Notes under the pieces: generated by a model
What the model saw: the letters and a program-made list of their open reading frames with translations, nothing else
Database searches by the model: none
What the model was told of the DNA's origin: nothing
Shown: in pieces, positions 47,391-59,510 of the stretch
Layout of the letters: each line of letters opens with the position of its first letter
Position numbering within the stretch: the first letter of the stretch is position 1
Translations under genes and position numbers: made by a program
Assembly: GCA_004794655.1 (NCBI GenBank)
Contig: SMMW01000595.1
Coordinates: 1 to 64,000 of the forward strand
Source of the DNA: Marisa cornuarietis
Taxonomy: Eukaryota > Mollusca > Gastropoda > Architaenioglossa > Ampullariidae
Direction of reading: 5' to 3'
DNA: 64,000 nucleotides

Positions 47391-47650
47391 GGCTGACGAG
47401 AGAGGGGAGTGGGCGTGGAGGGGCTGCTCGAAGTGATAGGGGTGGACAAAGCGGCTAGACCCCTCGCCAAACCCTCATAGCCGGACACCTCTCGCGTGGG
47501 ACCACGAGAGGCTAGGAGCGGGTGCGCACCCGATACCTGCTCACCGCCAGTTTCTAGGGGTGGTCCACCACCCGGACTAGCGTTCCGCCGTTCTTGCCAT
47601 GAGTGGATGGTTGGATTGCTTCACAGGGTGGGAAAGACGGTGTGATCTGA
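47391..47650 (-). promoter_or_regulatory. Leader/promoter region or 5' intron end of the split gene
   Basis: CpG-rich DNA directly upstream of the ATG. Two acceptor-like sites are visible on the minus strand: CTTACTTCATTTTCAG ending near 47651, and the excellent pyrimidine tract CACTCCCCTCTCTCGTCAG ending at 47393, just two bases before the ATG. Either the exon begins here as a 5' UTR, or a 5' exon splices in next to the start codon. Confidence 0.4.
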
Positions 47651-48199
47651 AAATGAAGTAAGACAGTTTTAGTTGAGGTACTCAGTTTCTTTCTGGTGCA
47701 GGGAAAAAAGCTCTGCCTTTAATGTACAGGACACGTTCTTTACAGTCAGTACAAGTAGTGCACCTGTTAAACAAAACGCAACTCTAAAATGGAATATAAA
47801 TGGTTAGCATATACATATAGGTATTATTTTTTATGAAGAAAGTGCTTAAAAAATCCAAAATGTACAGACATACATACATCAAAGCACTATGTTTGAGGCA
47901 TCTAGTCAAATAACAAGATGCTTAATTATAAAATTATATCTACAGCACATGATCAGCACCACTCTAAAGTGTCCTGTAGTCAACAGGAAATCTGGTAACA
48001 TTTTTTCTTACAGGCTTTTATTGTTTTTGTTTCCTTCTTGTTGTGTTTTGTTGTTTTTACTCATCCACTTTCCCTTTACATTCAAATATTCGAGGGAAAT
48101 CTTCGCCCACCCTCTCCCCAGTACCGCCCACGCTTGTTCCTTTCGGGTGTCACGGTGATATGGGACGATAACTGTCGTCTGACAAGGTTTTCTTCTTAC

Positions 48200-48460
48200 C
48201 AAGGCAGTTAATATTTTAATCAAGTGATACCAGATGTTAGTAATCAGCACCCCTGCGCCTAGAACAGAAAGCACGAGGATCCCTAAGCACACCAATGGGC
48301 TGCGCGGCAGGAAACTGTCTCCACGCCTGTCCTTTCCCCTCAACCCCCGAGTCCTCCTCTCCACCACTCCCAGGGTAGCGAGACCCCGTTCGTCTCCTAC
48401 AACCAAAGCCGGCCCCTCGCCTTTGCTCGCGCAGCATCTGATTACTTTCTCTACCGGCAT
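48200..48460 (-). CDS. Possible exon: membrane-anchored N-terminus or 5' leader exon
   Basis: A minus-strand ATG frame of exactly 87 codons ends at a consensus donor TTG/GTAAGA (exon end 48200, phase 0). The first 52 or so residues are Arg/Gly-rich. A convincing membrane segment follows (PLVCLGILVLSVLGAGVLIT), with a basic end near residue 88, as in type II membrane proteins. The start context is weak, and a TAG precedes the ATG. If the donor at 48200 is joined to the acceptor at 47393 the MPVEK frame does not continue. Instead the junction gives CTTG/CCATGG, placing the start codon of the next exon right after the splice. So this may be a 5' untranslated exon whose open frame is accidental. 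The exon is more credible than the protein. Confidence 0.35.
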
Positions 48461-50299
48461 CTAACTCTCCTGAAAGGACGCCGGGCTGGTGGGCAAGGTG
48501 GGTGGGAAACAACAAATCGAAAGGACAGACTTGTGCCGGGAGTCACAGAGTGGCGAGTACCAGACATCGGGTGAAGCGGGCGGGATTTTCTGATTTTACA
48601 AATTATATGATTACCTTTTTATTGTTAAAGAGATGAAAAAAAATATACAGTCAGCCCATTTCTAGTGATATGTCACCGTTTTCCATAATGTCCGAGTTTT
48701 CTTGCTTCTCCTTTCTTTCAAATACATATGCGCGCGCGCACACACACACACACAGGCTGATACCTCCACCAACAAAGCCAGTCAAGTTGCACGGAGCATT
48801 TGCATCCAGACTCAACCACGAAGGCCGCTTTTACTTCCAGTATCTTTTTTAATTTTCTAAATATAATGTTTATGCCCCAAGGCCGACTGTCGGTTCTTCA
48901 CAAAGCGATCACTGTGCCCTCGTTAATGTCGTTAATGAACACAGGTAGGCGTGTTGTACAGACACCTGGGGGCTTGCCAGGCTGTCCTCGTCTTGTCGTC
49001 GGTGAGGAGCCGTCTGGTCTCCTCAAACTCCGAGTCCCGCCAGCGCCCTCGTGATTGCCGCCGTCATTACAAGGGACATAACTGTTCGCCGCTTCCTTTT
49101 CTTAAATGAGCATTTATATGGAATGTTTGTGTCTGTGTGTGTGTGTTTTTTTTTCTATATCAAGGTTATGACGGAGAGACGGAGTGATCAATGAATAAAT
49201 GAACAAGGATAAATGATTCTTTCAAGCTTGCTCGGTGCAATTTACGCAGCGGTGATTTGGCACCTATGGTCAGCATCCGGATACTTTAATAAATAAATAA
49301 ATAAAACTGGTTGGTTTATTAGAAAGGTACTTCCACTTCGAGGTGATTTCCCACATGGGGGACAGGGATTGTAGAGGAAAGCGGAAACCCGAGAACCCGG
49401 AAAAAAACGGCCGGCCCTGCTTACTAAACAAAACTTTCATACCTTAAAAATCTGTTTGATCCCTAACAGCGATATGTTACAAAGTTAGTGTGAAGATAAA
49501 AGCTAGTGAGCCTCACCTGGTGTCCTCTAATCGCCTAACGCACGCCTGTTGCATGTTCAACTACAAACCAAGAAAAGCTTTACACAAACCCAACTGTTTC
49601 CTGATGTGTTTTATTCAAATTTTTCGAAACTAATTTTATTTTAGTGCACCGGTGTTGCTAGAAAACCAGAGTATTGACTGATAAGCCACAAATATTAACG
49701 ACCAAGTAATATTTTGGAAATTAGTTTTGCTGTGCTGATGGAAAATATTTCAAAAATTTGCGTTACTTCAGTCATATTTCGAAGATTAAATAGGGGCTGT
49801 GTTGACGATGAAAGTCTGAGGTTAAAGAAGGGATAGTTTTGTGTGACGATGATAGTCGTTATAAAACCGTCCAGGTGTTACTTCCGCTCGGTCCATCCTG
49901 AACGTCGCTGTCATTTATCGTTAACGACAGGTTCGCCACCTCGCAAACATCACTCTGCTGCCACTGTCTCCTCTGTAGGATAATTCTTTCGCCTGCAGAC
50001 CATTTCGCCTTAGGAACGATCTTAAAAAAAAACAAAAACCGAGACGGTGGTGAGAAGTAACGAGAAGGGGTGGGGTGAGAGGTCGGGTGGGAAATAAAGG
50101 TTGAAAGGGTAAGTGGGAAGAGGTCGCAACAGACGGCAACCTGCGCCTCCGGGGGACTCTATTTATTTGATTCTTCCCTTCCACCCCCCGGTCTGTCCTC
50201 GCCGTGTGTCCTTGACCGATGCCAAGATGCTGGTTATTTAGTGGGAAGAGGTGGGCGGGGGACTAACAGGGCCTGAGGTACGACAGCGGTGTCCGACCA

Positions 50300-50885
50300 A
50301 ACTCGTTTATGGACCTTTTCCACTGCCCCCCTCCCTCTACACGCGCACGCGTTCCCGTCCCCGCTGTCAGCCCATCTAACCACAGGATTCTTCCCAAACC
50401 ACCCACCCGTCCTCCTATCTCGCCACGCTCCCCAGCTATGTTTCTCCAACAGCTAGCTTTACCCCCGCTTCATTCGTTCCTTCTCTCTCACCCCCAGCGC
50501 CATCTACACGGTGCCTCCCTCCCTACCATCACGCACACCCACCCAGGCTGTTTACCCTTCGCCACCGTTTACACGCTTTCCTCTTCTCGCCCTGATTGGA
50601 GGTTCTCTCCCCTACCCTCCTCTACTTCCACCCCACGTCCCCCACACCACACCTCCTGTCTCCCCGACCCGTAGGGGGCCGCTGTACAACAGGTTCAACA
50701 CACCATGAGACAGCCGGCCCAAAGAAGGAAGGGTGGTTGGAGTGGGGGGGGGGGAGAAAATCGCGGTAAGCCTTCTACACCCCAACCCACACTGACATCT
50801 TTCCCCACGTTTACAGCCCGTCAATCTTCCCCGTCCCCAGCCCATCTCTCCTCAACCCCCTTCTCCCTTTGCCCAGCTCGGAGGT
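50300..50885 (+). repeat. Pyrimidine-rich, strand-asymmetric block
   Basis: The plus strand is dominated by C and T over about 580 bp (CCCTCC, CCACCC, TTCTCTCTC), with few purine runs apart from 50725-50765. The Pro/Ser/His-rich frames it generates are low-complexity artefacts. A weak CTCF-like site lies at 50497-50510 on the minus strand. Confidence 0.6.
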
Positions 50886-53800
50886 AATCGTAGGCGAGGA
50901 GAGAGCTTCGCACGTGTAAAGCATCCTGTCAAGCCATACTCAATATGCCATGTAAATTGTTCAGGTTTTACCATACGTGTTATTTGATTATTATTCTCAC
51001 GAGTGCGTGCGCGCACATACATGAAAGATAAAAGAAATTTTCTAGGAATAAGTGTGTTACTCAGAGGCTGCGTGGAACGTGATGCCATCCGCCTTACCTG
51101 CCGGACATAATTTTAACAGACGCAAAAACCCCCTAAAACATTTTTATCACCCGGTTAATCCAGTTCATTAACGGCACACAATGCCCCGTTCCACCCCCGT
51201 CCGTTCGATCTGCTCAGTTCCCCTGTTTACTTCAATGGGACCGTTCCTGATACTTCTGTTCAAGAACCTCAACACTGAGGAACTGTAGTTATCCCCCCTT
51301 CCGTGAGAACATGGTCTAATAACATGTCGGAAAATACATGTAACACCTCAACAGTTGACATGACAGAGTATGCTAATGCTTCTCTCTTTTGCGCATTGCT
51401 CAGTATGGTAGAAACTGAGTTCGCCAGGAAGCAGAAATTCAAATTAACAATATCGCACTCCGCGCTTGAGGCTACAGTCTCCCCTACAATTATGTTACTT
51501 AATTGCGACTAAAGCTCGCAGTCCATTTCTTTAGGATATTTGTACAACAGTCACAGCATGGTCTGCTCTACTGTTTTGACTGTCGCACTCAAAGGAACAT
51601 CTCCATTAATTAGCAATAATAATATAATTCATCCACACAGTTCTTAAAAAAAAAAACTTGACGCGCAAAAGAAACAAAATGGTAAGAGAAAAAAAGTAGG
51701 AACACTAAAACTGATTTTCGCACACACGCGCACGCACGCGCGCGAACGCATAACCACACAAAGATATTCTTCCCCAGTTTTTGATACACGTTAAAAGGAT
51801 GAATAGGTAAGTGCACAACATTGGGCTTAAAGTTCAAAATGTCCTGACCACCGCAAAGCACCATCTCTCGACTTCACGAATATAGCTGATCATCGATTTG
51901 CACACGCGGACAAGCATGCGTGCGCACGCCCGCACGCGCAAACACACGCCCGCACGCGGAAATATGCCCAAATCTCTCTAATGTAATTTTTGTCAAATAA
52001 ACAGTAGTTTTTTTGTTCTTTCCCCTCTCTTAAAACACACACACACACACAAACCACAACCATCAACAACAACCATAGCCAGTACACCTAGTCAGTCAGG
52101 TAGAAGAACGTGAGGGAATGAAAAGTCTTACACTGCTAAATCGCTCCATAGCGGTAGAACGACAGCCGAGCAGACAGGAGAAAACTCGATGCTCAGAGTC
52201 AGGGGGATGACAGTCCTACCCTGCCTGCGAAGAACTAGTCCTCCAATCCCGTTTATCTCCTTCCGATAGGGCGCGCAGGCTTGACGCGGAGAGAAATCAG
52301 CTTGCAAACAGCCCAGTCCCTTACTCCCCCCACCCCGCCAACTCCACCGATCTACCCCCTCCTCTTCCTCCCCACCCCCACCCCCAAGTAACGGCCAAGC
52401 CAGCACGGACCGCCGTTTGGGGTCAGACGACTCCGTCTGTAATAGATTTATTGTCTGTCTCGAATTACCAGTCCACGGGTCGTGCGCATCTTCAAAGACA
52501 AGAGGAACGAGACCTGAACTCGCTTAGATGCCCTAGTCACCCCCCCCCCAACTTCTACCCCATCGCCACCCACCTCCCGTAGTGTGACATTGCTCCTGTT
52601 CACATCACAGGCGATTTTTTAAATTTAGAAAACGTCTTCTCGAACAAAACACGCAAAACAGAATTTATTTTTAAAGAAATCTTTGCAGATATAAACACGA
52701 AGAAATAAAATTTCAGATGAAACATGAGATCAGTGTTGAAAGTGTTGTCACAGATTCATTGTAAGGTGTTCAATCATGTCAACCACACCCTTCCCTTAGT
52801 TTTATTATTATTGTTGTTTTGTATTTTGAAAATTGTTATGCCATCGAGATAAAGTTATTGTCCACTAAACTAATAAAACATTTAATTTAACAGAACACTA
52901 GTAGTCAGGTTCTTGTGTCACCTACAGAAAGTTATCTCCCCCTGACACCAAAGGCAAGCGCTAATTACAGGTTTGCGCCCCTCATCCATACCCAGCCCCC
53001 GACATTCCGAAACGGCCGACATGCTCCACGAGTTTTCTTTGCACTGCCCGACGGGTGTGTCACATTCATCATTTCATGCCAGTTGCCACCAAGGCCAAGG
53101 CCACTCTTTTCACGACGACTCCAAGCACACCTCAAACCTGACGACATGAAAACATTTTTATTTTCTCTTCGTTGTTTTTTTTTTTTCCCGCGAGGAGGAA
53201 AATCCGGACCTGTGAATAACAACCGATGAGGAAAACACGGTGGGCAGAGTAAACTGTGAGAGGTTTCTGGGAAATGACACAGTGCAGGATGTAGTATCAC
53301 CCGTTTTGAACTGGGTAGATCAGCAGTGACGTGCGATTGTCATTTATTGCCATCCACCTCTCCACAGCCCCTGTGTACCTCCATGTCAGCTTCGTGTATT
53401 TGGTCCACAAAAAATGAGATACCGTGGGTTTTTATGTTGTTTACAAAAAAATGTTTAAAAAATATGATCAACAAAGATTGAAAAACAATAAACAATGAAA
53501 ATAATAAATATAAATATTTTAAATAGTGTTTTATGTATTGCCGTATGTAGAATGCAGCAAAATGTCTTTTATCTCCCAGCCTAGCTGTTCTTTTATTTCT
53601 GTGAACAAAAGTATACTTCCCGATACTATAAAAATAAATGTGATAGTCTGACAAGACCCAAATGCTTATTCACAAATCTTGTATTATTAATTTTAACAAG
53701 ACACATCATTTTAATGGATGTTACCAGAATTTAAACAAAATATTGGTTAATATTTTTAATTTTGAGCTTTCTGTTTTTATTGTCTGATTTTTTTTATTTT

Positions 53801-54155
53801 TTTTTTTAGTTGTTGTTAACTGTTAACTTCAAGATGGTTGATCTTAACATGAGCGTATATGTCAACGTCTTGCTAAGTTCATCCATAATGCGCGTGCTGT
53901 GTGAGTGTTTCAGATGGTCTTGACAAGATGATGTTTTCAGTCCATGGGATGGGAAAGGACGCCTGAAGATTTCGTCAATTGAAGGCGTACAGACACGAAG
54001 ATTCATTCCACAGAGAACGAGGAAGTTTGTGCCTGCAGTCGTGGGGTCACGTGACGCAGGCAGGTTTTGACTGTAGATGGCGCGGTGCTGTCGACAGTGT
54101 CTACAAGGCGGATACCTTCTCACCAACGCGTTAAACATTCTTCTTCCTGCCCTGG

Positions 54156-54232
54156 TACACCACACATACACACTCACATACACACACACCACACACTCAC
54201 TCACACACACACACACTCACACACATACACAT
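54156..54232. repeat. Interrupted (CA)n microsatellite
   Basis: Blocks of CACA separated by TC and TA interruptions. Confidence 0.9.
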
Positions 54233-54559
54233 TCCATCGTCATCTTGCTCCTAGCGTCCGTCATGCAGTCACACTCACAAACGCTTATCCGCTCTCCCAT
54301 TCGTTTTCTCAGCCGTCTGTCCACTATCAGGCCTATCAACCTTTGAGCTTGTCTGGGTGCAAAGAGGGGTGGGAGGATGGGGTTGATCTGATCAGCACAC
54401 ACACTTAAGCAGGGTCTCTCAGTCTGACCATCACTGACAAGTAGCCAGTCTTTCAATGTTCAACTTGTACGAACTCAGAAATCTTTTTTAGCAGAACCTT
54501 GCCCATGGTTAAAATTCTATTTCGTAAAACTTTATTTAAAAAAGATTTTTTAAAAGTCA

Positions 54560-54825
54560 GGGGCCAGTTGCACAACACATTTCTAATTTTAAACACTTTT
54601 AGGCCTTAACTCTATTTAGATAATTAGATTAAAGTGCACACCACAATTTTAGAATTTATAAAACTAAAACTTCTTTAAGTAAGATAAAGTTGTTTAAGTC
54701 TGACTTTCCGTCCTGTCAGTACAATTTTTTGTATGTTTTTCTGAAATGCATCAAAATGGCTAAGAAGAGATTTTGCTTCTTTAGAACAAATTTAAGGTTT
54801 AGAAACATGTTGTGCAACTGGCCCC
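54560..54825. mobile_element. MITE, copy B (about 266 bp)
   Basis: It begins GGGGCCAGTTGCACAACA and ends TGTTGTGCAACTGGCCCC, an 18-bp perfect terminal inverted repeat. Length and interior match copy A at 21251-21516. If the outermost G/C is taken as flank, CAG trinucleotides border both ends, but all copies share CAGGA on the right, so the target duplication is uncertain. Confidence 0.9.
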
Positions 54826-54829
54826 AGGA

Positions 54830-55107
54830 CTGCATGAAACATTTTTAATTTTAAACTTTTAGGCCTTAAATCTATTTAGATAATCAGTTTTATACAAACA
54901 CAGTGCACAACACAATTTTAGAACTTCTAACTAAAATTATTTAAAATGGATAAAACTGTTTAAGCTTTTCATTCCCGCTAGCAGAATTTTTCGGATACGC
55001 TTGTACACTGGATCTAAATAGCAAGGAGCAATACTGGGAGAGAAAAAAAATCCTCTTCTTTAGAACAGTTGTAGGTTTTATAATAAACATGTTAGGCAAC
55101 TAGCCCC
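54830..55107. mobile_element. MITE, copy C (diverged, adjacent to copy B)
   Basis: It starts within a few bases of the end of copy B with a decayed left terminus, then follows the same interior order (TTTTTAATTTTAAAC, CTTTTAGGCCTTAAATCTAT, TAGATAATCAG). It ends CATGTTAGGCAACTAGCCCC, a mutated form of the family terminus. Substitutions and indels are many more than between A and B, so it is older. Confidence 0.75.
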
Positions 55108-58100
55108 AGGACTCTAATTTACATACGGTGCATTAATCTTTCCTCAGCCAAGCGGATTTCTGCGTCTGATGAAAGAGAAATCAAGTAGAAAAGCAACCCA
55201 GCTGTTGCAGCCGCACTAACACAATATCGTAAGAAAGTCAAGAGATGGGAACCCATATTTAATACTTGTAACAGTACGATGTCTTCTACTCCTGTATACG
55301 AATCCACAGAGCATCAGCCTAAAACACTTTAAAAAAAAAACAACAACAAAAGAATCGTTTGCCACGCCCTTCTTTCGTGTCACTACAAGGACAGGTACTT
55401 GTGACTCAAGCTAATTAGCGAAAGGGTAACAGTGTAAAAACATCGCAACAGACATAATTCGCGAAGGAAAAGTCAAAGTGAGACCGACAATAAAATCGCC
55501 ATAAATCGCGACAGCAGCTGTCACGAGCCACACGAGTACCGTTCGCGAGAGCAGAGCGAGAACCAGTTACAGAGCGAGGGGCGCGCCGCGTGTTGTGCCC
55601 GCGCCTGAAAGGTCGGCACGTTCAAAGGGCGTGACCCTGTTTGTGACCGTGTGTGTGTGTGTGTTCCGAAACACTCCTCCTTGACACACTAGCCCTGCAG
55701 TAACTGACAATGTGCCGGTCACTGAAACAGGGAGAGAATGTAGCGTTCGTATAGCGAAAGATTTCCTACAAGAAGTGGTTGAAATTCCCTTCCACTACCA
55801 CCACTACCACGGCCGCCGTCGCCGCATTTGCTCCAAGTGGTGGGTGACAGGTTGGATCGAAACGAAATCAAGGCTTGGACTCACGCAGGCAGACAAGTTT
55901 GTCAAGCTGATTTTAGTTGGTTGTGTCGGACAGTGTGAGGGTGGCCTTAGACTATATTCTTATGTCCCTCGCAGGACACATTTTAGGCAAATCTAACGAC
56001 AGAGAGGAGACAGAATAAAAGAATTTGAAAGAAAAAAAGGTGCTTGTGAACACAAATCCACACTTTACATAGGAGAAAGGAAAAAGCAGCAAATCACATA
56101 ATATTTTAAAGTGACACCTGGATAAAACTGCTCACAAGAATCTCAAAAGCAGCTAAAGCAGGAATCTGGGAATTAAATCAATTACCCCCCCCTAAAAAAA
56201 CAACAATGGTGACCTCCTCCCTGGTAGTCTGCCAGATCCCAGGCAAAACATTTCTCTCACCCAAAGGCCCTTCTTGAATGGCAAACTGCTCTATTGCATC
56301 CTACTTCTCACAGACTTGGGGAAGGGGTACAAAAGAGAGCCCCCACGGCCGTTTCTGCTCATCATAATGCCAGCCTCAGGTATCCTCCCGCTGGCGCATG
56401 ACCTCCGAGGTCTGCTTCAACCTATTTGTTTCCTAGCAGTACCTTCGCTTTACAAATCTCCCTTTCCTCGAATCTTCTGTACGATGTACTAGAAAAGACA
56501 AAATGTTCTCACACCTAAGTTCTGGTATGTAAAGTATGAAGTATGCCGAAGGGCAGAAAAGCTTGTGCATGCGTCTGAGAGAGTACGCATGCTCCCGTGT
56601 ATCTAAATATAAAACTTTTCAATAATTCTCAGGACCAGAAATACTAGAAACGCGTTATAAGATTTTTTTGGTAAAAAATGACTATTGATGTAGATTTCTT
56701 CGGTAAAGGGTAAAACAAAATTTGAAACCACTAACAGCTGTGAAAAGTAATCAATGACAAATCCTAAGAAGGATAAACCCATTTATGAGAAACTTGAGGG
56801 TTATCGTTACTGAAGTACCTGTGTAGGAGGGAGAAGGAAGGATAGAGGCGGGAGCCAAGGCTGCAACAGCTGTAGTGATATATGTGGGAGGAGACCACAA
56901 CGGAGGGTTACCCTCCATCCTCCGCTGCACACAACAGCGCCCTCATCTCGCGCCTCCCTTGTCACCCCACGGGTGTGAAACAGCAACGAGGTGGAAGAAA
57001 TCTCCCCCTTCCACTCCAAGAACGACCTCCCTCTCTTCCCTTAAGAAAAAAGAACAGAGCATGAAAGTTGTTGCTGCCTGCCCTTTTTATTTGTTTATTT
57101 ATTTTTATTTATTTTTTTTTTTTTACCGACGAAGCCGAAAGCGAGCAGTTTGGCCTGCAAAGCTTCGCTCTGCCACAGTAAATGATTTGCTGGTTGCACA
57201 TACAAGGAATCCCCCTCCCCCCACACCCCGTCCACCCGTGCTACACCTGACTGCTGCACACTTTAGTGGTTTGTGCGAAGCCAAGATCAACCTTCCCTAG
57301 CTTGAAACTCCCTCCCTCCCACCCCGACCCTCTGCCCCTTGCGGCCCCTTCCACCGACTCGGGTGAGAGCCAGCAGCGTGCTCCTCCCTAGCATCCCTCA
57401 CACCCACCCACCCACCCACCAACTCTACGCACGCGCCCGTGTCCTTATTGGTGTGTGTGTGCGCGCGCGTGCACACCAGGAAACAAGAAAAATATATGCA
57501 ATTTGCAAAGCGTCTCAGCTTGCAAGAACCTTCAGCAGTTTTTTCCAAGTGCAGAAGGAAATCAGCTTTTTTTAGGACAGAAGAAAACTCGTGTTCCATC
57601 CCCCTCCCCTTCCCCTCGCTCTAGTTGCACCAACAGTCATGCCACGTACATGTGCTGTCACCTGTGAACACTCACGTGTCCACACAAGATCAATGAGATG
57701 TGAACGCTTTATTTATAAAAAAAAAATTCCCCGAGCTCGCTGAGGACAGGTGTGTGATGAAGGGCATAGGATGCAGAAGCAGACGGTAAACAAGTTATCT
57801 CATGCAGATTTGTGGCACCAAAATAACCGCATCTCCATCACGGCCGCACCCCTCCTTCCCATCCAACCAACACACACACACACAAAGTGGGGAAAAAAAA
57901 ATGTAAAGGCCGTGATTGAAGGAGCTATATGTTCCGCTTGAATCTGTGCCACAGATTAACAAGTGTAGCTACAAAAATTAGCTAAAGTTTTTATAACGCC
58001 CGGAAACTAATCACTACTTGGCTTTGCACAGGTGCGTGGCGGTTTTCATGATTTTCAAGAAGAAAAAAAAGAGTATCGCGGTTGATGGCGATTTTCAATG

Positions 58101-58659
58101 GACATTAAAGAAAGAAAATGACTGAGGTGTTGACAATAACTACAACATTAACGAAAAGGCCCTTTGAAAGTCAGCAGTGAAACAGTAAAAGTGCAACAAA
58201 CCAACCCATTGCCAAGCGTTATCCATTATTTCAAAAGTTCGTCTCTCTCTTTTTCTACCCCCCCCCCACCTTCTCTCTCTCCTCCTATTCTCCCTTCCCT
58301 CCAAACTGAGACGGTATCTGAACCAATGAATCACTCAATCACCGAATAATTGAATCATCGAATCACTCAAATCAAAAATCAAAACTACAGATTTGCAACT
58401 GCAACCTTACCTGCATCACAAATCTTGAGCGATCTCTGGCAGATATAAAATATATTACTTCAAGTCATTTGTGGAGAAAGAAAATGTTTCATAATTCGAT
58501 TTCAGTAATTTTATTACTTTTGTTTATTTATTTATTTTACTTGTTTACGGTTAGCGGCACAAACTGCGTTTCAGTTCATCAGCATTGTACATGTATCAAA
58601 CTTTACTACATCACCTAGACGCTCTCTCTTCCCCCTCTCACGCGCGCAAGCGTGCGTAA

Positions 58660-58690
58660 GCACACACACACACACACGCACACACACACG
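58660..58690. repeat. (CA)n microsatellite
   Basis: CA dinucleotides with one CG interruption. Confidence 0.9.
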
Positions 58691-59064
58691 CCATTCCTAC
58701 CCGCTCGCCCGCCCACTATCGAGCTGCCGCCCTCACCAAGCATGCCCCCCGAACTCAGCTCCCAGATGGAATGCACAACATTATTGCCAAAGCAGGAACT
58801 CGGGGGCCGTATCAAACTACGCCATCCGCGGTCGGCACAGGTGCTTTGAGGCTGTCGTGGTTCACTGCCCACCCGTTTGCACAAGTCTTGTGTTTGGCTT
58901 TGCATTTCTGTTTTCTTCGTGGCGCCAAGAAATTCTACACAACCGGTCCTTCACTGTCGACAGAACAGATGTGAGTAGTAGACTTCGAGACGATTTTAAA
59001 AACATCTCTGACCACCGGCCGTGACTAGATTTTAAAGTGAGGTGTATACATGCATGAAGCAATG

Positions 59065-59067
59065 CGC

Positions 59068-59118
<51 letters not shown>

Positions 59119-59139
59119 TGAGAGAGAGAGAGAGAGAGA
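59065..59139. repeat. (GT)n(GA)n compound microsatellite
   Basis: A GT run of about 34 bp passes directly into a GA run of about 38 bp with a single GT interruption. Confidence 0.95.
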
Positions 59140-59426
59140 CCGTGGTAGGGACGAGGGCGTGTTTGTGCACGTATGTGTTCAGTGGCTTATGGAAATTCCG
59201 TACTCGATGGGCCGATTCAGTTTTATTTGTACAAACCAGTCCCTAACACTTCACGGACGGTAGGCCTGTTCACGATTTTTTTTAAAAAAAGCGACTCCTG
59301 CCATGCATGCGCACACATCTCTTTTGTTTGTTTTTATTCTCTCCAATAAAAAGACAATATTTTAAATAGTTCAACCAGTGACTGCTATGGCGTGGTAGGT
59401 AAAGAGAGTGGGTTACAGTGTGAGCA

Positions 59427-59510
59427 TTGATGATGATGATGATGTCCACTTGTAATGCGCAGGTATCCATTCAGAAGAATGCTCATTGCGCAGCAAAAAC
59501 AAAATAAATA
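59427..59510 (-). mobile_element. Retroelement 3' tail with (ATC)n
   Basis: The minus strand reads TGCGCAATGAGCATTC..., then GCGCATTACAAGTGGACATC and an (ATC)5 tail. The GCGC...TA.AAGT plus trinucleotide-tail layout is the same as at other LINE/SINE ends in this window. Only the terminus is recognisable. Confidence 0.4.

Larger units (their letters stand above)
48461..54559. other. Upstream flank, no supportable gene
   Basis: CpG-rich DNA near 48280-48560 could be the promoter of the minus-strand transcript. Beyond it lie short CA/GT repeats, an AT-rich stretch (53440-53800) and the CT-rich block listed separately. Frames of 60-136 codons have no recognisable domains, often overlap both strands, and several start at non-ATG codons. 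Confidence 0.45.

Noticed and set aside
53806..54216. 136-codon minus-strand frame
   Set aside because: Its start lies in the CA repeat, and the remainder has no recognised motif.
55119..55307. 62-codon minus-strand frame with a hydrophobic segment after a polyT acceptor
   Set aside because: Its start is GTG, and an in-frame TGA lies right after the candidate acceptor. Only a 45-residue ATG frame remains, with no known relative.
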